DNA from: Pseudoalteromonas aurantia 208
GTDB lineage: Bacteria > Pseudomonadota > Gammaproteobacteria > Enterobacterales > Alteromonadaceae
Direction: 5' to 3'
DNA length: 64,000 bases
NCBI RefSeq assembly: GCF_014858725.1
Contig: NZ_AQGV01000012.1
Location: 248,001 to 312,000, forward strand
Positions within the stretch are counted from its first letter, which is position 1, and each line of letters starts with the position of its first letter. A program made the translations under genes and the position numbers. Shown one piece after another: positions 37,547 to 47,912 of the stretch. The notes beneath the pieces were generated by a model, which was not told the origin of the DNA, searched no databases, and saw only the letters and a list, made by a program, of their open reading frames with translations.

Positions 37547-39457
37547 ATGCTTGAAAAGATCAGAGAGGGCTCTCAAGGCCCAGTAGCCAAAATTATTCTT
37601 GGTGCAGTAATCTTGTCTTTTGCTCTAGCAGGGATCGGTGGTTACCTAGGTCAAACCACAGAGCAACCTGTTGCAGAAGTCAATGGAATAAAAATTAGTC
37701 AAACAGATTTTGCAAGGGCATACCAAAATGAACGGGCTCGATTAGAGCAGCAGTTTGGAGAATACTTTGCACAAATTTCGTCAGATCCGACTTATATGGC
37801 ACAAATTCGTAAAGGGGTAGTTGATAGACTGGTTCAACAAGAATTACAAAATCAACTCGCCATTGAGCTTGGCCTACGAGTGAGTGATGAACAAGTGAAG
37901 CAAGCCATTGTTGAAATGCCTTACTTCCAATTGGGTGGTGAGTTTAGTAATGAGCGCTATTTACAAGTAATACGTCAAATGAACTTCCAACCAGATACTT
38001 TTCGTGAATATTTACGTGAAGAAATGACTCGCTCTCAATTGGTTTCGGCAGTTGCAGGTACTGAGTTTGTTTTATCAAATGAGCTAAAAAGCACGGTTGC
38101 TCTGCAGCAACAAACGCGCGCACTTGATTATATTGTCTTAAGTAAAGACAAAGTTAAAGACCAAGTATCAATTGATGAAGATGCAGTATCGAATTACTAC
38201 GAGTTAAATCAAGATAAATATCAATCAGCAGAACAAGTTTCAGTACAATATTTAGAGCTTAAGGCCGATAATGTTGAGCCTGAAACGGCCATTACTGATG
38301 CAGATGTGCTTGCGTATTATGAAGAAAGTAAAACACAATACTTAGAGCCTGAAAAACGTCGTGTTTCACATATATTAATCGATAATAGTGAAGATGATGC
38401 GACGGCCAATACTAAAGCACAAGACTTGTTGTCACAGTTACGCTCAGGCACAGAGTTTTCTGAATTAGCAAGTACGCAGTCAGATGACATTGTCAGCGCA
38501 GAGTTAGGCGGTGATTTGGATTGGATCGAACGTGATATGATGGATCCTGAGTTTGAAACTGCAGCATTTGCACTAGAAAATGTTGGTGATATCTCAGAAG
38601 TTGTAACATCAGAATTTGGTTATCATATTATTCAATTGACGGATATTGAGCGTGAAGAAATTCAACCGTTCGATGACGTTAAGGCAGACTTACGAGCTGA
38701 GTTAGAAAAGAATGCAAAAGTTGATGCATTTTATCAAAAGCAAACTGAAATTGCTGAGTTGGCGTTTGAAATGTCTGACTCACTTGAAGATGCTGCGTTG
38801 GCTGCGGGTGTTGAGCTTAAATCAACGGCGTTGATTAATCGCTCAGTACTACCAGCACCATTAAATACGCCAGCAGTAACACGTACGCTATTTACTCCAG
38901 AGCTACTAGAAGATCGAGTGAACTCGGAAGTCTTGGAAATTGGTGCAGAGCATATTATTGTTGTTCGAGTGTTAGATTATGCCGCTGCTGCAACAAAACC
39001 GTTTGATGGGGTTAAAGCGGAAATCGAAACAACGCTTGTTAACGAAAAAGCATCAGAGCTGATCAATGAGCGAGCTAAAACTTTATTCAGTGCATTGCAA
39101 GGCGGTAAGCTATTATCTGATATTGCTACGGAAGAAGGCGTTGAATTGAACTCAGAAGCTGCCTTAGCACGTCAAACTTACTCGGTTGCACCCGCCATTG
39201 TGACAGAGGTATTTAAACTTCCTCATCCGGCGGATGAAAAGTTTGAAATGGCTGTTGTTGCCTTGAATAATGGAGATGCGGCTTTAGTACAATTGAAAAA
39301 GGTTAACGAGGTTGAGCTTTCAGTGGAAATTGATGAACAACAGAAGCAAAGCATCACAAATACTCAGATTAACAAAAATTACTTAGCGTTTGTTAACGCA
39401 CTTGAAGCTAAAGCGGATGTGACACGTCCACAAATTCAGGTATCAGAGCAAAATTAA
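37547..39457 (+). CDS. ppiD: Periplasmic folding chaperone PpiD
   Basis: The 636-residue protein is anchored by one N-terminal helix (~16-34: IILGAVILSFALAGIGGYLG), with the rest in the periplasm. It has SurA-like helical chaperone segments and one parvulin domain (~265-360: KRRVSHILI through GDLDWIERDMM and VVTSEFGYHIIQLTDI). It associates with SecYEG and assists folding of exported proteins. It lies in the conserved place after hupB, and the length is close to E. coli PpiD. Confidence 0.96.
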   Translation: MLEKIREGSQGPVAKIILGAVILSFALAGIGGYLGQTTEQPVAEVNGIKISQTDFARAYQNERARLEQQFGEYFAQISSDPTYMAQIRKGVVDRLVQQELQNQLAIELGLRVSDEQVKQAIVEMPYFQLGGEFSNERYLQVIRQMNFQPDTFREYLREEMTRSQLVSAVAGTEFVLSNELKSTVALQQQTRALDYIVLSKDKVKDQVSIDEDAVSNYYELNQDKYQSAEQVSVQYLELKADNVEPETAITDADVLAYYEESKTQYLEPEKRRVSHILIDNSEDDATANTKAQDLLSQLRSGTEFSELASTQSDDIVSAELGGDLDWIERDMMDPEFETAAFALENVGDISEVVTSEFGYHIIQLTDIEREEIQPFDDVKADLRAELEKNAKVDAFYQKQTEIAELAFEMSDSLEDAALAAGVELKSTALINRSVLPAPLNTPAVTRTLFTPELLEDRVNSEVLEIGAEHIIVVRVLDYAAAATKPFDGVKAEIETTLVNEKASELINERAKTLFSALQGGKLLSDIATEEGVELNSEAALARQTYSVAPAIVTEVFKLPHPADEKFEMAVVALNNGDAALVQLKKVNEVELSVEIDEQQKQSITNTQINKNYLAFVNALEAKADVTRPQIQVSEQN

Positions 39458-39481
39458 CTGGGCTAGGGTCAACTATTTTAA

Positions 39482-39509
39482 AAAGGGCATCGATTTGATG
39501 CCCTTTTTT
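39482..39509 (+). terminator. ppiD terminator
   Basis: AAAGGGCATC (39482-39491) pairs with GATGCCCTTT (39497-39506) and runs into T residues. Confidence 0.9.
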
Positions 39510-39630
39510 ATGACTACTAGTAGGAGATAATGCTTTGCTATGATTTCATATTGTATTGTTTAATGGCATAGTTTAAGTAACGACATATGTTGTTAAATAT
39601 TATAGAAGATAAAGGACTCTGGGGAATATT

Positions 39631-40179
39631 ATGCCAATAGAAATTAATTTCGAACTATCAGATGCAGACTTAGCGCATTTTAAAACAATGATGCAAAATG
39701 TTATTGCTAAGAGCAATCATACCAATGAAGAAGAAATAATTAGTAAAGCCCGAAAACTCATATTAGAAATGGAGCAAGCTGAGTTACCAGAGTTTGTTCG
39801 AACTCGAATGACATCACTTGCGTTGTTGATTGATGCAGTGCAAGACGTTGAATGGCAAGTACCAGAAGAAGAGAAGAAAGCCATTATTCTATCTTTGGCA
39901 TATTTCAGTGAACCTGAAGACGTAGTGCCAGATCACATTCCAGGTTTGGGTTATATTGATGACGCAATAATGATTGAATTAGTGTTACAAGATTTATCGC
40001 TGGATCTCAGAGCTTACAGAGAATTTTGCAGCTTTAGGGCAACGGAAGAAGCGCGTCGAGGCGACGAAGCAAAAGTAGATAGAGAAAGCTGGCTTGAAGG
40101 TACTCGCTCGCAACTGCGTGCGACGATGCGACGAAACCGGAAATCTGCAAAGCCGCGATTATTATCTCGCATTATGTAA
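39631..40179 (+). CDS. YkvA family (DUF1232) protein
   Basis: The 182-residue soluble protein contains the DUF1232 core AYFSEPEDVVPDHIPGLGYIDDAIMIEL (in two halves around residues 90-120), found in YkvA-type proteins. The N-terminal half is helical and charged, and the C-terminal tail is basic (RATMRRNRKSAKPRLLSRIM). The function of the family is not established. It is a single gene; upstream and downstream gaps show no partner. Confidence 0.85.
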   Translation: MPIEINFELSDADLAHFKTMMQNVIAKSNHTNEEEIISKARKLILEMEQAELPEFVRTRMTSLALLIDAVQDVEWQVPEEEKKAIILSLAYFSEPEDVVPDHIPGLGYIDDAIMIELVLQDLSLDLRAYREFCSFRATEEARRGDEAKVDRESWLEGTRSQLRATMRRNRKSAKPRLLSRIM

Positions 40180-40405
40180 GTATATCACATGTAGTTTGGT
40201 CGAGTTCTAACGATCAGGCTACATTTATTTATCGTGGGACTTAGATCACTGCTAACAGTCGCTCCCGAGATAGGCTTAGCTAACCCTATGCAAGTAGTCT
40301 TTGCAGTGTTATGTGCGCTCAAATTACCTTCTTCATATATATTACTCAGTAAGTTTCTTGTTTATTAGGATACGGATTTCATATTAAAAGGGTCAAATAA
40401 TATTG
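40180..40405. other. Intergenic region, no gene seen
   Basis: This gap follows the YkvA-type gene. It contains no strong terminator and no good reading frame before the small ORF at 40406. Confidence 0.4.
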
Positions 40406-40567
40406 ATGAGTGAGGTGAAAAACCAACCTTGTATGACACATCAGTGGAGAGTATTCGAAGTAATTGAGTTAAAAAGACGAGCGTTTTTTGGGTTTAAGTC
40501 GGTTTCAATTATAGCTTGTCAAGCCGCTAGTGAGCACCAACGGCTACAAACAATGGTTGCTTTCTAA
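40406..40567 (+). CDS. Possible 53-residue protein, unknown
   Basis: An ATG at 40406 opens a 53-codon frame (MSEVKNQPCMTHQWRVFEVI, then a basic segment ELKRRAFFGFKSV, ending QTMVAF). AAAAGGG lies 13 bases upstream, a little far for a ribosome-binding site. Its stop overlaps the convergent mscS-family gene by four bases. The composition is protein-like, but no family is recognised, so it remains a candidate. Confidence 0.35.
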   Translation: MSEVKNQPCMTHQWRVFEVIELKRRAFFGFKSVSIIACQAASEHQRLQTMVAF

Positions 40568-41400
40568 GATGACTTATCAATAATATGCACATCTCTTTGT
40601 GGAAATGGAATAGCAATGTCAGCTCGATCTAATGCTGGTTTTATCGCTCGATTAATATCAAAATATACATCCCAATAGTCCTCTGTTTTACACCATACTC
40701 TTAGGGTTAAATCAATAGAACTGTCTCCATACCCTGTGACACCGACAAAAGGCTCAGGGGTTTTGAGTACTGAATTATTTTCTAACGCCATATTTGTGAG
40801 AGCTTTCTCAGCATCATCAACCGATGCTGAGTAACTTATGCCAACACTGAGGTCAACACGTCTAATTGACTCATGGGTGATGTTTTTAATTTTCTCACTT
40901 GCTAAAGGTCCGTTAGGCAAAATTACACGACGGTTATCTAATGTGGTTAAAAATGTACAAAATACATCGATAGCCTCAACAACGCCTTCTTCCCCTTGAG
41001 CCACGATATAGTCACCGACTTGAAAAGGCTTAAAAATTAGAATGAGCACACCTCCTGCAAAATTAGACAGACTACCTTGTAAGGCTAAGCCTACTGCTAA
41101 CCCCGCAGCACCTAAAATAGCAATGAAAGAGGTCGTTTGTACGCCGATCATAGAGATAACAGAAATGAACAAGCAGGCTTTTAAGAGTACTGTAGCCATA
41201 CTGCATAACCATTTACGTAAAGACACGTTAAATTCTTTCTTTTGTAGCAAGAAGTCAACGCCCTTGCCAATCAGCGAGATGACCCAGAGGCCAATAATGA
41301 GTGTTAATATTGCTAACACGATTTTTGGGGCATATAAAATTGCCATTTCAATAACGGTGTTTAGAAGGTGTTCGACATCTATTTGGGAAAAGTCCATCAT
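40564..41400 (-). CDS. Small-conductance mechanosensitive channel, MscS family
   Basis: The 278-residue protein has three membrane helices (~18-40, ~60-85, ~90-115), with the pore-lining TM3 GAAGLAVGLALQGSLSNFAGGVLILIFKPFQVGDY (residues ~94-128) closely matching MscS. A cytoplasmic beta and alpha/beta vestibule follows and ends FPQRDVHI, the conserved MscS tail. It releases solutes on hypo-osmotic shock. The length equals that of E. coli MscS. Two consecutive ATGs make the start ambiguous by one codon. Confidence 0.95.
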   Translation of the reverse strand: MMDFSQIDVEHLLNTVIEMAILYAPKIVLAILTLIIGLWVISLIGKGVDFLLQKKEFNVSLRKWLCSMATVLLKACLFISVISMIGVQTTSFIAILGAAGLAVGLALQGSLSNFAGGVLILIFKPFQVGDYIVAQGEEGVVEAIDVFCTFLTTLDNRRVILPNGPLASEKIKNITHESIRRVDLSVGISYSASVDDAEKALTNMALENNSVLKTPEPFVGVTGYGDSSIDLTLRVWCKTEDYWDVYFDINRAIKPALDRADIAIPFPQRDVHIIDKSS

Positions 41401-41510
41401 ATAGGTTTCTCTTTGTGTTTATAGTTAGAAAGCACTAATAATTGTAGCTGAGTTATTAATTTTTGTTCGTTGTTGTTATGGAAGACTGCTTTGAAGAGGC
41501 GAAGACACTT

Positions 41511-41537
41511 AGTGCTGATAAGTTTCTTATCAGCACT
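41511..41537. terminator. Hairpin after barA
   Basis: A perfect 11-bp inverted repeat (AGTGCTGATAA and its complement) with a 5-base loop lies 32 bases beyond the barA stop. There is no U tract on the barA strand, so its efficiency as a terminator is uncertain. Confidence 0.55.
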
Positions 41538-41568
41538 ATAGACTTCAATAGCGTAAAATTAGTGCGCG

Positions 41569-44343
41569 TTACATGTCGGAAGTATTGGTGGCAATTTGTG
41601 AGTCGCGTTCTAAGTTATCCAATTCATCTAGAAGTTCAAAAAGCTCAGGCTCAATGTCACTAACTGCTACTTGCTTTTTTAAACCTGTTTCTAAAGCTTC
41701 TGCTAATTTTTTAAGTTTAGGCACACCTGTATAACAGCATGCTCCGTGGAATTTATGAATCACACTTAATAGCTGTTCACTATCGTTTTGCTCTTGTGCT
41801 TGGTGAATATTTGTTTTTGTTTCAGTAATACTGTTTAGTAGCATATTTAACATTTCAATTGCCAAATCTGGTTTTCCTCCCGCATGTTGTAATGCTAACG
41901 GCCAATCCAGCAATTCACTGATAAAAGGCGGGCGACTTACGGTGAGTTGAGACTTATTTCTGGGTACTGACGATGGTGTCGTTTGGCCATAGTCACAAAT
42001 GGTTTGTTTAAGCATATCTTCATCAATAGGTTTGGTCAGATAGCCACTGAATCCGTCTTTTAATAGTTGATTTTTTTCACCTGAGAGGGCATGGGCAGTT
42101 ACTGCAATAATGGGGGTTTCTTCATTGAGTGATGCTTCCTTAATCGTTTTACACGCGGTGATACCGTCCATTATCGGCATTTGTATATCCATAAAAACTA
42201 AATCGTATTTATGCATTTTACATAGGCTAACGGCTTGGGAGCCATTGTGCGCCGTATCGATGGCTTCAATTTGCTCAGAGAGTAAGGTAGAAAGCAGCTT
42301 TAAGTTGGCATCATTATCATCCGCGATAAGCGCTTTCAAGGGCAGTATTTGCTCTCGGTTTTCTTCAATCCCAATACTAGGGTGATCAAGGCGATAGGGG
42401 GCTGCGAGAACTTCGCAGAGTTTTCTGTGATTGAGTGGTTTACTCAAGCAAGCATCGGCACCACTGCCAATAAGGGATTCACGCATATTATGCGATATAG
42501 TATTGAGCATGAGGTATAGGTAATCGGCAGATTCTCGGGCTTTACTAATATAGCCCTTTACGGTTTGCATATGCTCAACGCTTGCCATGTTGCCAATGAG
42601 ACAAACATCAAAATTAAAATCCTGTGTCAGAGCCGCTAAAAATTCATCTTCAGTTTGACAGGCTGTAACTTGCATCTCCCATTCATGAAGTTGTGCTACA
42701 ACAGAATAATGGGTATGTTCTTGTGGTTCAAAGTACAGCACCCGCTTATTATGGAGTGAACCGCACGGTAAATCGTCGTTATAGAGGCGGTTGGGTAATT
42801 CAAAAACGGAGTTGAATGTAAAGCATGTGCCGCTGCCAGATGCTGAGTTGAGCGTGATCCTACCTTTCATCGCTTCAACGATGTGTTTGGTTATGATAAG
42901 CCCTAAGCCCGTTCCGCCAAACTTTCGAGTGATACTAGAGTCAGCTTGCCCGAATGGAGTAAATAAGGCATCTTGTTTATCCATCGCAATGCCGACGCCG
43001 GTATCACTGACCGACACTAAAAGAGATGCATGTGTTTCGTTAAGTAACCGATGACTAATATCGACCTTCACGGAACCTTGCTCGGTAAACTTGATGGCAT
43101 TACTGATCAAATTAATTAGGATTTGTTTTAATCTAGTTGGATCACCTACCAAGTTATCGGGTACTTGTCTATTTATTGAAATAGATAACTCTAGTTGTTT
43201 ATCATGTGCACTTGGCGCAAGTAGGGTCATCACTTCGTTGACAGCGTCACGTAGCTGAAATTGAATGTTTTCCAAATCCATAGCGCCCGCTTCGAGTTTT
43301 GAGAAGTCTAAGATATCACTGATAATAGTCAGTAAACTATTTGCAGATAATTCAATGGTATCTAAGTAGTCTTTTTGGTGTTTATTAAGGGGAGTTTTAT
43401 ATAACTGTCGGGTAAAACCGATGACACCGTTGAGAGGCGTGCGCAACTCATGACTCATTTTTGCTAAAAAGTCGGATTTTACGCGGTTGGCATCTTGAGC
43501 CTCTTTCTTGGCAATGTTTAACTGGATATTTTGTGTTTCATATTGTTCTAATGTTTCACGATAATCACTGGTGGCCTGATCAATGTGTTTTTGCATTTCG
43601 TCACGTTGACCTGTCATTTTATTATTTATTGTGTTCAAGCCTTGTCGAAGAAGTTCAAATTCACCTTGCATGTGACCTTGTATACCGATATCACGTTTAC
43701 CTTCAACAAGTTTATCCGTTGCTAACAGTAACCTTGAAAGTGGCATAGTGAACATTCGGCTGACCCGTAATGACAGTAATGCACTGAGCAAGATAGCAAT
43801 GAGTATAATGCTACTGCTTAAAATAAGGGCATGTTGCTGAGAGATTAATGCTTGGTCTTGACTTATTTCTACTGCCAAAATAGCAAGCGTGTCAGGGTGA
43901 GCTTCGCTCCAATCATTAGTGTGCTTGGCATAGTGTTTTATAGGTGTGTAAAAGACGAAGGTATCAGCGAGTTTTACCATTTCCGTTTGATGTAGCTGAC
44001 TTGCGTCCCCTAAATAATACAATTTATTAAATTTTTCATGAAAATTGCTCGTCAGCAACAATTGATTGTCCTGATCGAATACGGAGATACTTTTAACTAA
44101 AGGCGCATGTTTGTTATGCGCCGTGCTTAAAACGCGATGTAAGTTAATGCGATCTTGAGAAACAATACTGTGTTCTGTCGCAATCGCGAGAGGTTCTGAA
44201 ATACTGCTACCTTGTTGATTGAGAATTTGTTCAAGCTCAACATAGCGATTTACGGTAAAATAGCCTCCTAAGATTAAGCCGATCAGTACCGTCGGAATTA
44301 AAGTCAGAATAAGAATGCTATCACGCAGGCTAAATTTGGTCAT
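41569..44343 (-). CDS. barA: Hybrid sensor histidine kinase BarA
   Basis: The 924-residue inner-membrane kinase is expected to drive UvrY/GacA and so the Csr system. Domains are TM1 (~9-30), a periplasmic loop, TM2 (~165-190), HAMP (~190-240), HisKA with KMSHELRTPLNG (~300), HATPase (~405-520), a degenerate receiver (~535-650, with CLIGNMAS where the Asp should be), an intact receiver (~670-790, Asp in LVFMDIQMPIMDG) and an Hpt domain with phosphotransfer His in IHKFHGACCY. It is divergent from rlmD, the conserved barA/rlmD-relA layout. Confidence 0.95.
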   Translation of the reverse strand: MTKFSLRDSILILTLIPTVLIGLILGGYFTVNRYVELEQILNQQGSSISEPLAIATEHSIVSQDRINLHRVLSTAHNKHAPLVKSISVFDQDNQLLLTSNFHEKFNKLYYLGDASQLHQTEMVKLADTFVFYTPIKHYAKHTNDWSEAHPDTLAILAVEISQDQALISQQHALILSSSIILIAILLSALLSLRVSRMFTMPLSRLLLATDKLVEGKRDIGIQGHMQGEFELLRQGLNTINNKMTGQRDEMQKHIDQATSDYRETLEQYETQNIQLNIAKKEAQDANRVKSDFLAKMSHELRTPLNGVIGFTRQLYKTPLNKHQKDYLDTIELSANSLLTIISDILDFSKLEAGAMDLENIQFQLRDAVNEVMTLLAPSAHDKQLELSISINRQVPDNLVGDPTRLKQILINLISNAIKFTEQGSVKVDISHRLLNETHASLLVSVSDTGVGIAMDKQDALFTPFGQADSSITRKFGGTGLGLIITKHIVEAMKGRITLNSASGSGTCFTFNSVFELPNRLYNDDLPCGSLHNKRVLYFEPQEHTHYSVVAQLHEWEMQVTACQTEDEFLAALTQDFNFDVCLIGNMASVEHMQTVKGYISKARESADYLYLMLNTISHNMRESLIGSGADACLSKPLNHRKLCEVLAAPYRLDHPSIGIEENREQILPLKALIADDNDANLKLLSTLLSEQIEAIDTAHNGSQAVSLCKMHKYDLVFMDIQMPIMDGITACKTIKEASLNEETPIIAVTAHALSGEKNQLLKDGFSGYLTKPIDEDMLKQTICDYGQTTPSSVPRNKSQLTVSRPPFISELLDWPLALQHAGGKPDLAIEMLNMLLNSITETKTNIHQAQEQNDSEQLLSVIHKFHGACCYTGVPKLKKLAEALETGLKKQVAVSDIEPELFELLDELDNLERDSQIATNTSDM

Positions 44344-44425
44344 CTGAGGCAGTTAGTCACAGTAATTATTTTGACTTTAGGTTATCGATTTCAGCGCTGA
44401 TAAGCAATGTTTAAGGGGCAATGTT

Positions 44426-45739
44426 ATGGCACAGATTTTTCGTCCAAAAAAGCGGACAGTAGATAAGCAAGCTATTGAAGTAAAAATACATTCGCTAGAC
44501 CACCAAGGTCGTGGTGTTGCTAATCATAAAGGCAAAGTGTGTTTTGTTGAGGGAGCCTTGGTAAATGAACGGGTAAAAGCGCAAGTATTGCAGGATAAGT
44601 CTAAATTAATTGAAGCTAAAACACTTCAAGTAATTGAGCCGAGCAATGAACGTGTCATGCCGTTCTGCCGCGACAATGACATATGTGGAGGATGTCAGAC
44701 ACAACACTTGGCACTTTCTTCACAGCTTTTTCATAAACAACAGGCGGTTGATAAGCTTTTTCAAAAATTTTCACAATATGATGTAGAATGTTGGCAACCC
44801 GCTATTGAAAGCAAACCTAAGTATTACAGACGCAGTGCGCGTATAGCGTGTTTCTATGATAAAGGGAATAAGCTTCTGAAATTAGGCTTTCGTGGTTTTA
44901 AGAGTAAAAAAATCGTTGAGGTAAAAAATTGTCAGGTTCTAACCGGCCATTTTGATAATATCTTTGAAGACTTGAGAGCGTTATTAAATAGCCGAGATGG
45001 GTATTGCTCTGTTAGTCATGTTCAATTATGCGATGCTGATAATGGTCAATTCGTACTGCTAAGGCATACAAAAAGTATTACGGCCCGCGATAAAGATTAT
45101 CTGGAGGAGAAAAGTCACGTTTTGGGTTGGAAAATAGTATGGGATAATGGTGATAAAGTGTCAGAGCTTAACGAACTGCCGTATTATATTGCAGATGATG
45201 TGCGTTTTAATTTTACATTGGATAATTTTGTACAGGTTAATGCTGAAGTAAATGCGGCAATGTTGATGCAAGCATTGATGTGGTTAGAGGTATCTTATAG
45301 CGATAGGGTATTAGATTTATTTTGTGGTATTGGTAATTTCTCTTTATTGCTCGCAAAACGAGCAAACAGTGTCATTGGTGTTGAAGGCTCAGCCTCATCT
45401 GTTGCAATGGCTAAACAAAATGCGCAAACTAATCATATAGAAAATGCAGAGTTCCATTGTTTTGACTTAACACAGGATATGGCGCAAGCGCCATGGTTTG
45501 ACCAAAGTGCAAAGGTATTGGTGTTAGACCCTTCACGTACGGGAGCATTTGGCATATTGCAGCAAATGCCATTAACGCAATTCAATAAAGTACTTTATGT
45601 ATCATGTGATCCAGTAACATTAGCCAGAGATAGCAAATTATTGCTAGATAGTGGGCTTTCACTTGTGAAAGTAGGGTTGATGAATATGTTCCCACATACA
45701 GGGCATATCGAAACAATGGCGTTATTCCAAAGGAGATAG
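44426..45739 (+). CDS. rlmD: 23S rRNA m5U1939 methyltransferase RlmD
   Basis: The 437-residue enzyme has an N-terminal TRAM domain (~15-70), an iron-sulfur cluster motif (PFCRDNDICGGCQTQHL plus a later Cys in VKNCQVL), a SAM-binding domain (VLDLFCGIGNFSLLLA) and the catalytic Cys motif LYVSCDPVTLARD. It methylates U1939 of 23S rRNA. relA follows after five bases, so the two are co-transcribed. Confidence 0.97.
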   Translation: MAQIFRPKKRTVDKQAIEVKIHSLDHQGRGVANHKGKVCFVEGALVNERVKAQVLQDKSKLIEAKTLQVIEPSNERVMPFCRDNDICGGCQTQHLALSSQLFHKQQAVDKLFQKFSQYDVECWQPAIESKPKYYRRSARIACFYDKGNKLLKLGFRGFKSKKIVEVKNCQVLTGHFDNIFEDLRALLNSRDGYCSVSHVQLCDADNGQFVLLRHTKSITARDKDYLEEKSHVLGWKIVWDNGDKVSELNELPYYIADDVRFNFTLDNFVQVNAEVNAAMLMQALMWLEVSYSDRVLDLFCGIGNFSLLLAKRANSVIGVEGSASSVAMAKQNAQTNHIENAEFHCFDLTQDMAQAPWFDQSAKVLVLDPSRTGAFGILQQMPLTQFNKVLYVSCDPVTLARDSKLLLDSGLSLVKVGLMNMFPHTGHIETMALFQRR

Positions 45740-45744
45740 TACAG

Positions 45745-47901
45745 ATGGTTGCCACCCGTCAATCACATCAACAGCAGCAGTCGGATGACTTTTCAACTCG
45801 ACTATCGCAACTCAGTTTATCTGCAGACAAGCTGGCTTATTTGCAGCGAGCACATGATTTATGTCCGGCTGAACTGGATGCTACAAGGTTACATAACGCC
45901 ATTGAAATGGTGGAGATTTTGGCTGAGTTGAATTTTGATTCGGAGTCATTAGCAACCGCCTATTTAACCCCATACTTTTTAAATAAACAAATTGACCTTG
46001 AAAACGTGCAAGCAGAATTTGGTGACAACGTAACTTTGTTGCTAAGTGGTGTAGAGCAAATGGCTACTATCAGTACATTGGCGCACCAAGGTAAAGGGAA
46101 TGTGCAAATTGATAATGTGCGACGGATGTTGTTAGCCATGGTCGAAGATGTGCGTGCTGTTGTCATTAAGCTCGCAGAACAAATTTGTCATTTGCGGGCT
46201 GTTAAGAATTCAGATGAGGAAGAGCGAGTAATTGCAGCCAAAGCGACAGCTAATATTTTTGCACCTTTAGCAAATCGCTTGGGAATTGGACAGTTAAAGT
46301 GGGAACTGGAAGACCTTTCTTTTCGCTATTTACATCCAAAAACATACAAATCGATTGCAAAACAACTTGCAGATAAGCGCTTAGATCGCGAAGCGTATAT
46401 GGAAAATATGGTGCATTCAGTAACAACTAAGTTAGCTGAAGCGGGGGTAAAAGCGCAAGTTTATGGTCGTCCGAAGCATATTTTTAGTATTTATAAGAAA
46501 ATGTCTCAGAAAAGCTACGAATTTGATCAGCTTTTTGATATTCGTGCAATGCGCGTTGTGGTTGATGAGCTTCAAGATTGTTACGCAGCGTTAGGAATTG
46601 TACATACGAACTGGCGCCATTTACCGAAAGAGTTTGATGATTATGTTGCAACGCCAAAACAAAATGGCTACCAATCAATTCATACGGTGGTTTTTGGACC
46701 AGAAGGTAAAACCATTGAAATCCAAATTCGCACAGAAGAGATGCATCAAGATGCCGAGCTAGGTGTTGCTGCACACTGGATGTACAAAGAAGGTGCGTTG
46801 CCAGGCAGAGGCTCGGGCTATGAGCAGAAAATTAGTTGGTTAAGGAAGTTACTTCAGTGGCAAGAAGAAGTAGTTGATGGCAGTGACTTAGCTGACGAAC
46901 TGAAGAATCAAGTTGTTGAAGACCGGGTTTACGTTTTTACACCAAAAGGGGATATTTTTGATTTACCTTTAGGAGCTACGCCACTGGATTTCGCGTATTA
47001 CATTCACTCTAATGTTGGACACCGATGCATTGGCGCAAAGATTTTTGGTAAAATAGTCCCTTTCACACATAAACTCGTAACTGGCGATCAAATAGAGATA
47101 TTAACGCAAAAAAATCCTTCGCCCAGTCGAGATTGGTTAAACCCCTCTCTTGGTTATATTCATTCTTCTCGAGCTCGCAGTAAAATACATCACTGGTTTA
47201 AGCAACAAGACCGCGATAAGAACTTGATAGCAGGAAAAGAGATATTAGACGTGCAATTGCATAAGCTGGGTTTGACGTATAAGCACTTAGAGCCCGCAAT
47301 TTCACGGTTTAATTTCAAAGAGCTTGACGATTTGATGGTTGCTATTGGGGCTGGCGATGTACGCATAAATCAATTTCTTAATTATATTATTGATAAGCCA
47401 GAAGAAGAAGCGACTGTAAAAATTTCGTCTCCACGTAAACATCGAGGAGATAAAAATGGCATCGTAGTGGATGGTGTCGGTAGCTTGATGAGTCATGTGG
47501 CCAAATGTTGTCAACCAGTGCCTGGAGACGACATTGTTGGATATATTACACAAGGTCGAGGTATTGCTGTACATCGCAGTGACTGTGATTCGTTTATGCA
47601 TATTTGTAAGCAAAAACCTGAACGTGAGATTGCTGTAAGTTGGTCATCAGAAATACAAGCGGCTTATACGATAACGGTTCGAATTGAAGCAAATGATAGA
47701 CAGGGCTTAATTCGAGATATCAGCTCAGTACTGGCCAACGAAAAAGTGAATGTCCTCAATATGAACGTGCAAACAGATGATGCACGTGATGTGGCGATAT
47801 TTGAGATGAAAATTGAAGTATCTGATTTATCAGCAATGAATAGACTGTTAACTAAACTCCATCAAATAGAAGGCGTGTTTGACGCTAAGCGTCAACATTG
47901 A
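45745..47901 (+). CDS. relA: (p)ppGpp synthetase RelA
   Basis: The 718-residue ribosome-associated stringent factor starts MVATRQSHQQQQ. The HD domain is degenerate, as in E. coli RelA: the segment KLAEQICHLRAVKN lacks the HD pair. The synthetase domain (~235-350) has YGRPKHIFSIYKKM and FDDYVATPKQNGYQSIHTVV. TGS (~400-460), the zinc-finger/helical region (HVAKCCQPVPGDDIVGYI) and a C-terminal ACT domain follow. It makes (p)ppGpp when uncharged tRNA enters the ribosome. It lies between rlmD and mazG. Confidence 0.97.
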   Translation: MVATRQSHQQQQSDDFSTRLSQLSLSADKLAYLQRAHDLCPAELDATRLHNAIEMVEILAELNFDSESLATAYLTPYFLNKQIDLENVQAEFGDNVTLLLSGVEQMATISTLAHQGKGNVQIDNVRRMLLAMVEDVRAVVIKLAEQICHLRAVKNSDEEERVIAAKATANIFAPLANRLGIGQLKWELEDLSFRYLHPKTYKSIAKQLADKRLDREAYMENMVHSVTTKLAEAGVKAQVYGRPKHIFSIYKKMSQKSYEFDQLFDIRAMRVVVDELQDCYAALGIVHTNWRHLPKEFDDYVATPKQNGYQSIHTVVFGPEGKTIEIQIRTEEMHQDAELGVAAHWMYKEGALPGRGSGYEQKISWLRKLLQWQEEVVDGSDLADELKNQVVEDRVYVFTPKGDIFDLPLGATPLDFAYYIHSNVGHRCIGAKIFGKIVPFTHKLVTGDQIEILTQKNPSPSRDWLNPSLGYIHSSRARSKIHHWFKQQDRDKNLIAGKEILDVQLHKLGLTYKHLEPAISRFNFKELDDLMVAIGAGDVRINQFLNYIIDKPEEEATVKISSPRKHRGDKNGIVVDGVGSLMSHVAKCCQPVPGDDIVGYITQGRGIAVHRSDCDSFMHICKQKPEREIAVSWSSEIQAAYTITVRIEANDRQGLIRDISSVLANEKVNVLNMNVQTDDARDVAIFEMKIEVSDLSAMNRLLTKLHQIEGVFDAKRQH

Positions 47902-47912
47902 GTAAAGAAAAA

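Noticed and set aside
41463..41663. 66-codon forward ORF
   Set aside because: It lies over the barA 3' hairpin and the antisense of the barA C-terminus and lacks a protein-like signature.
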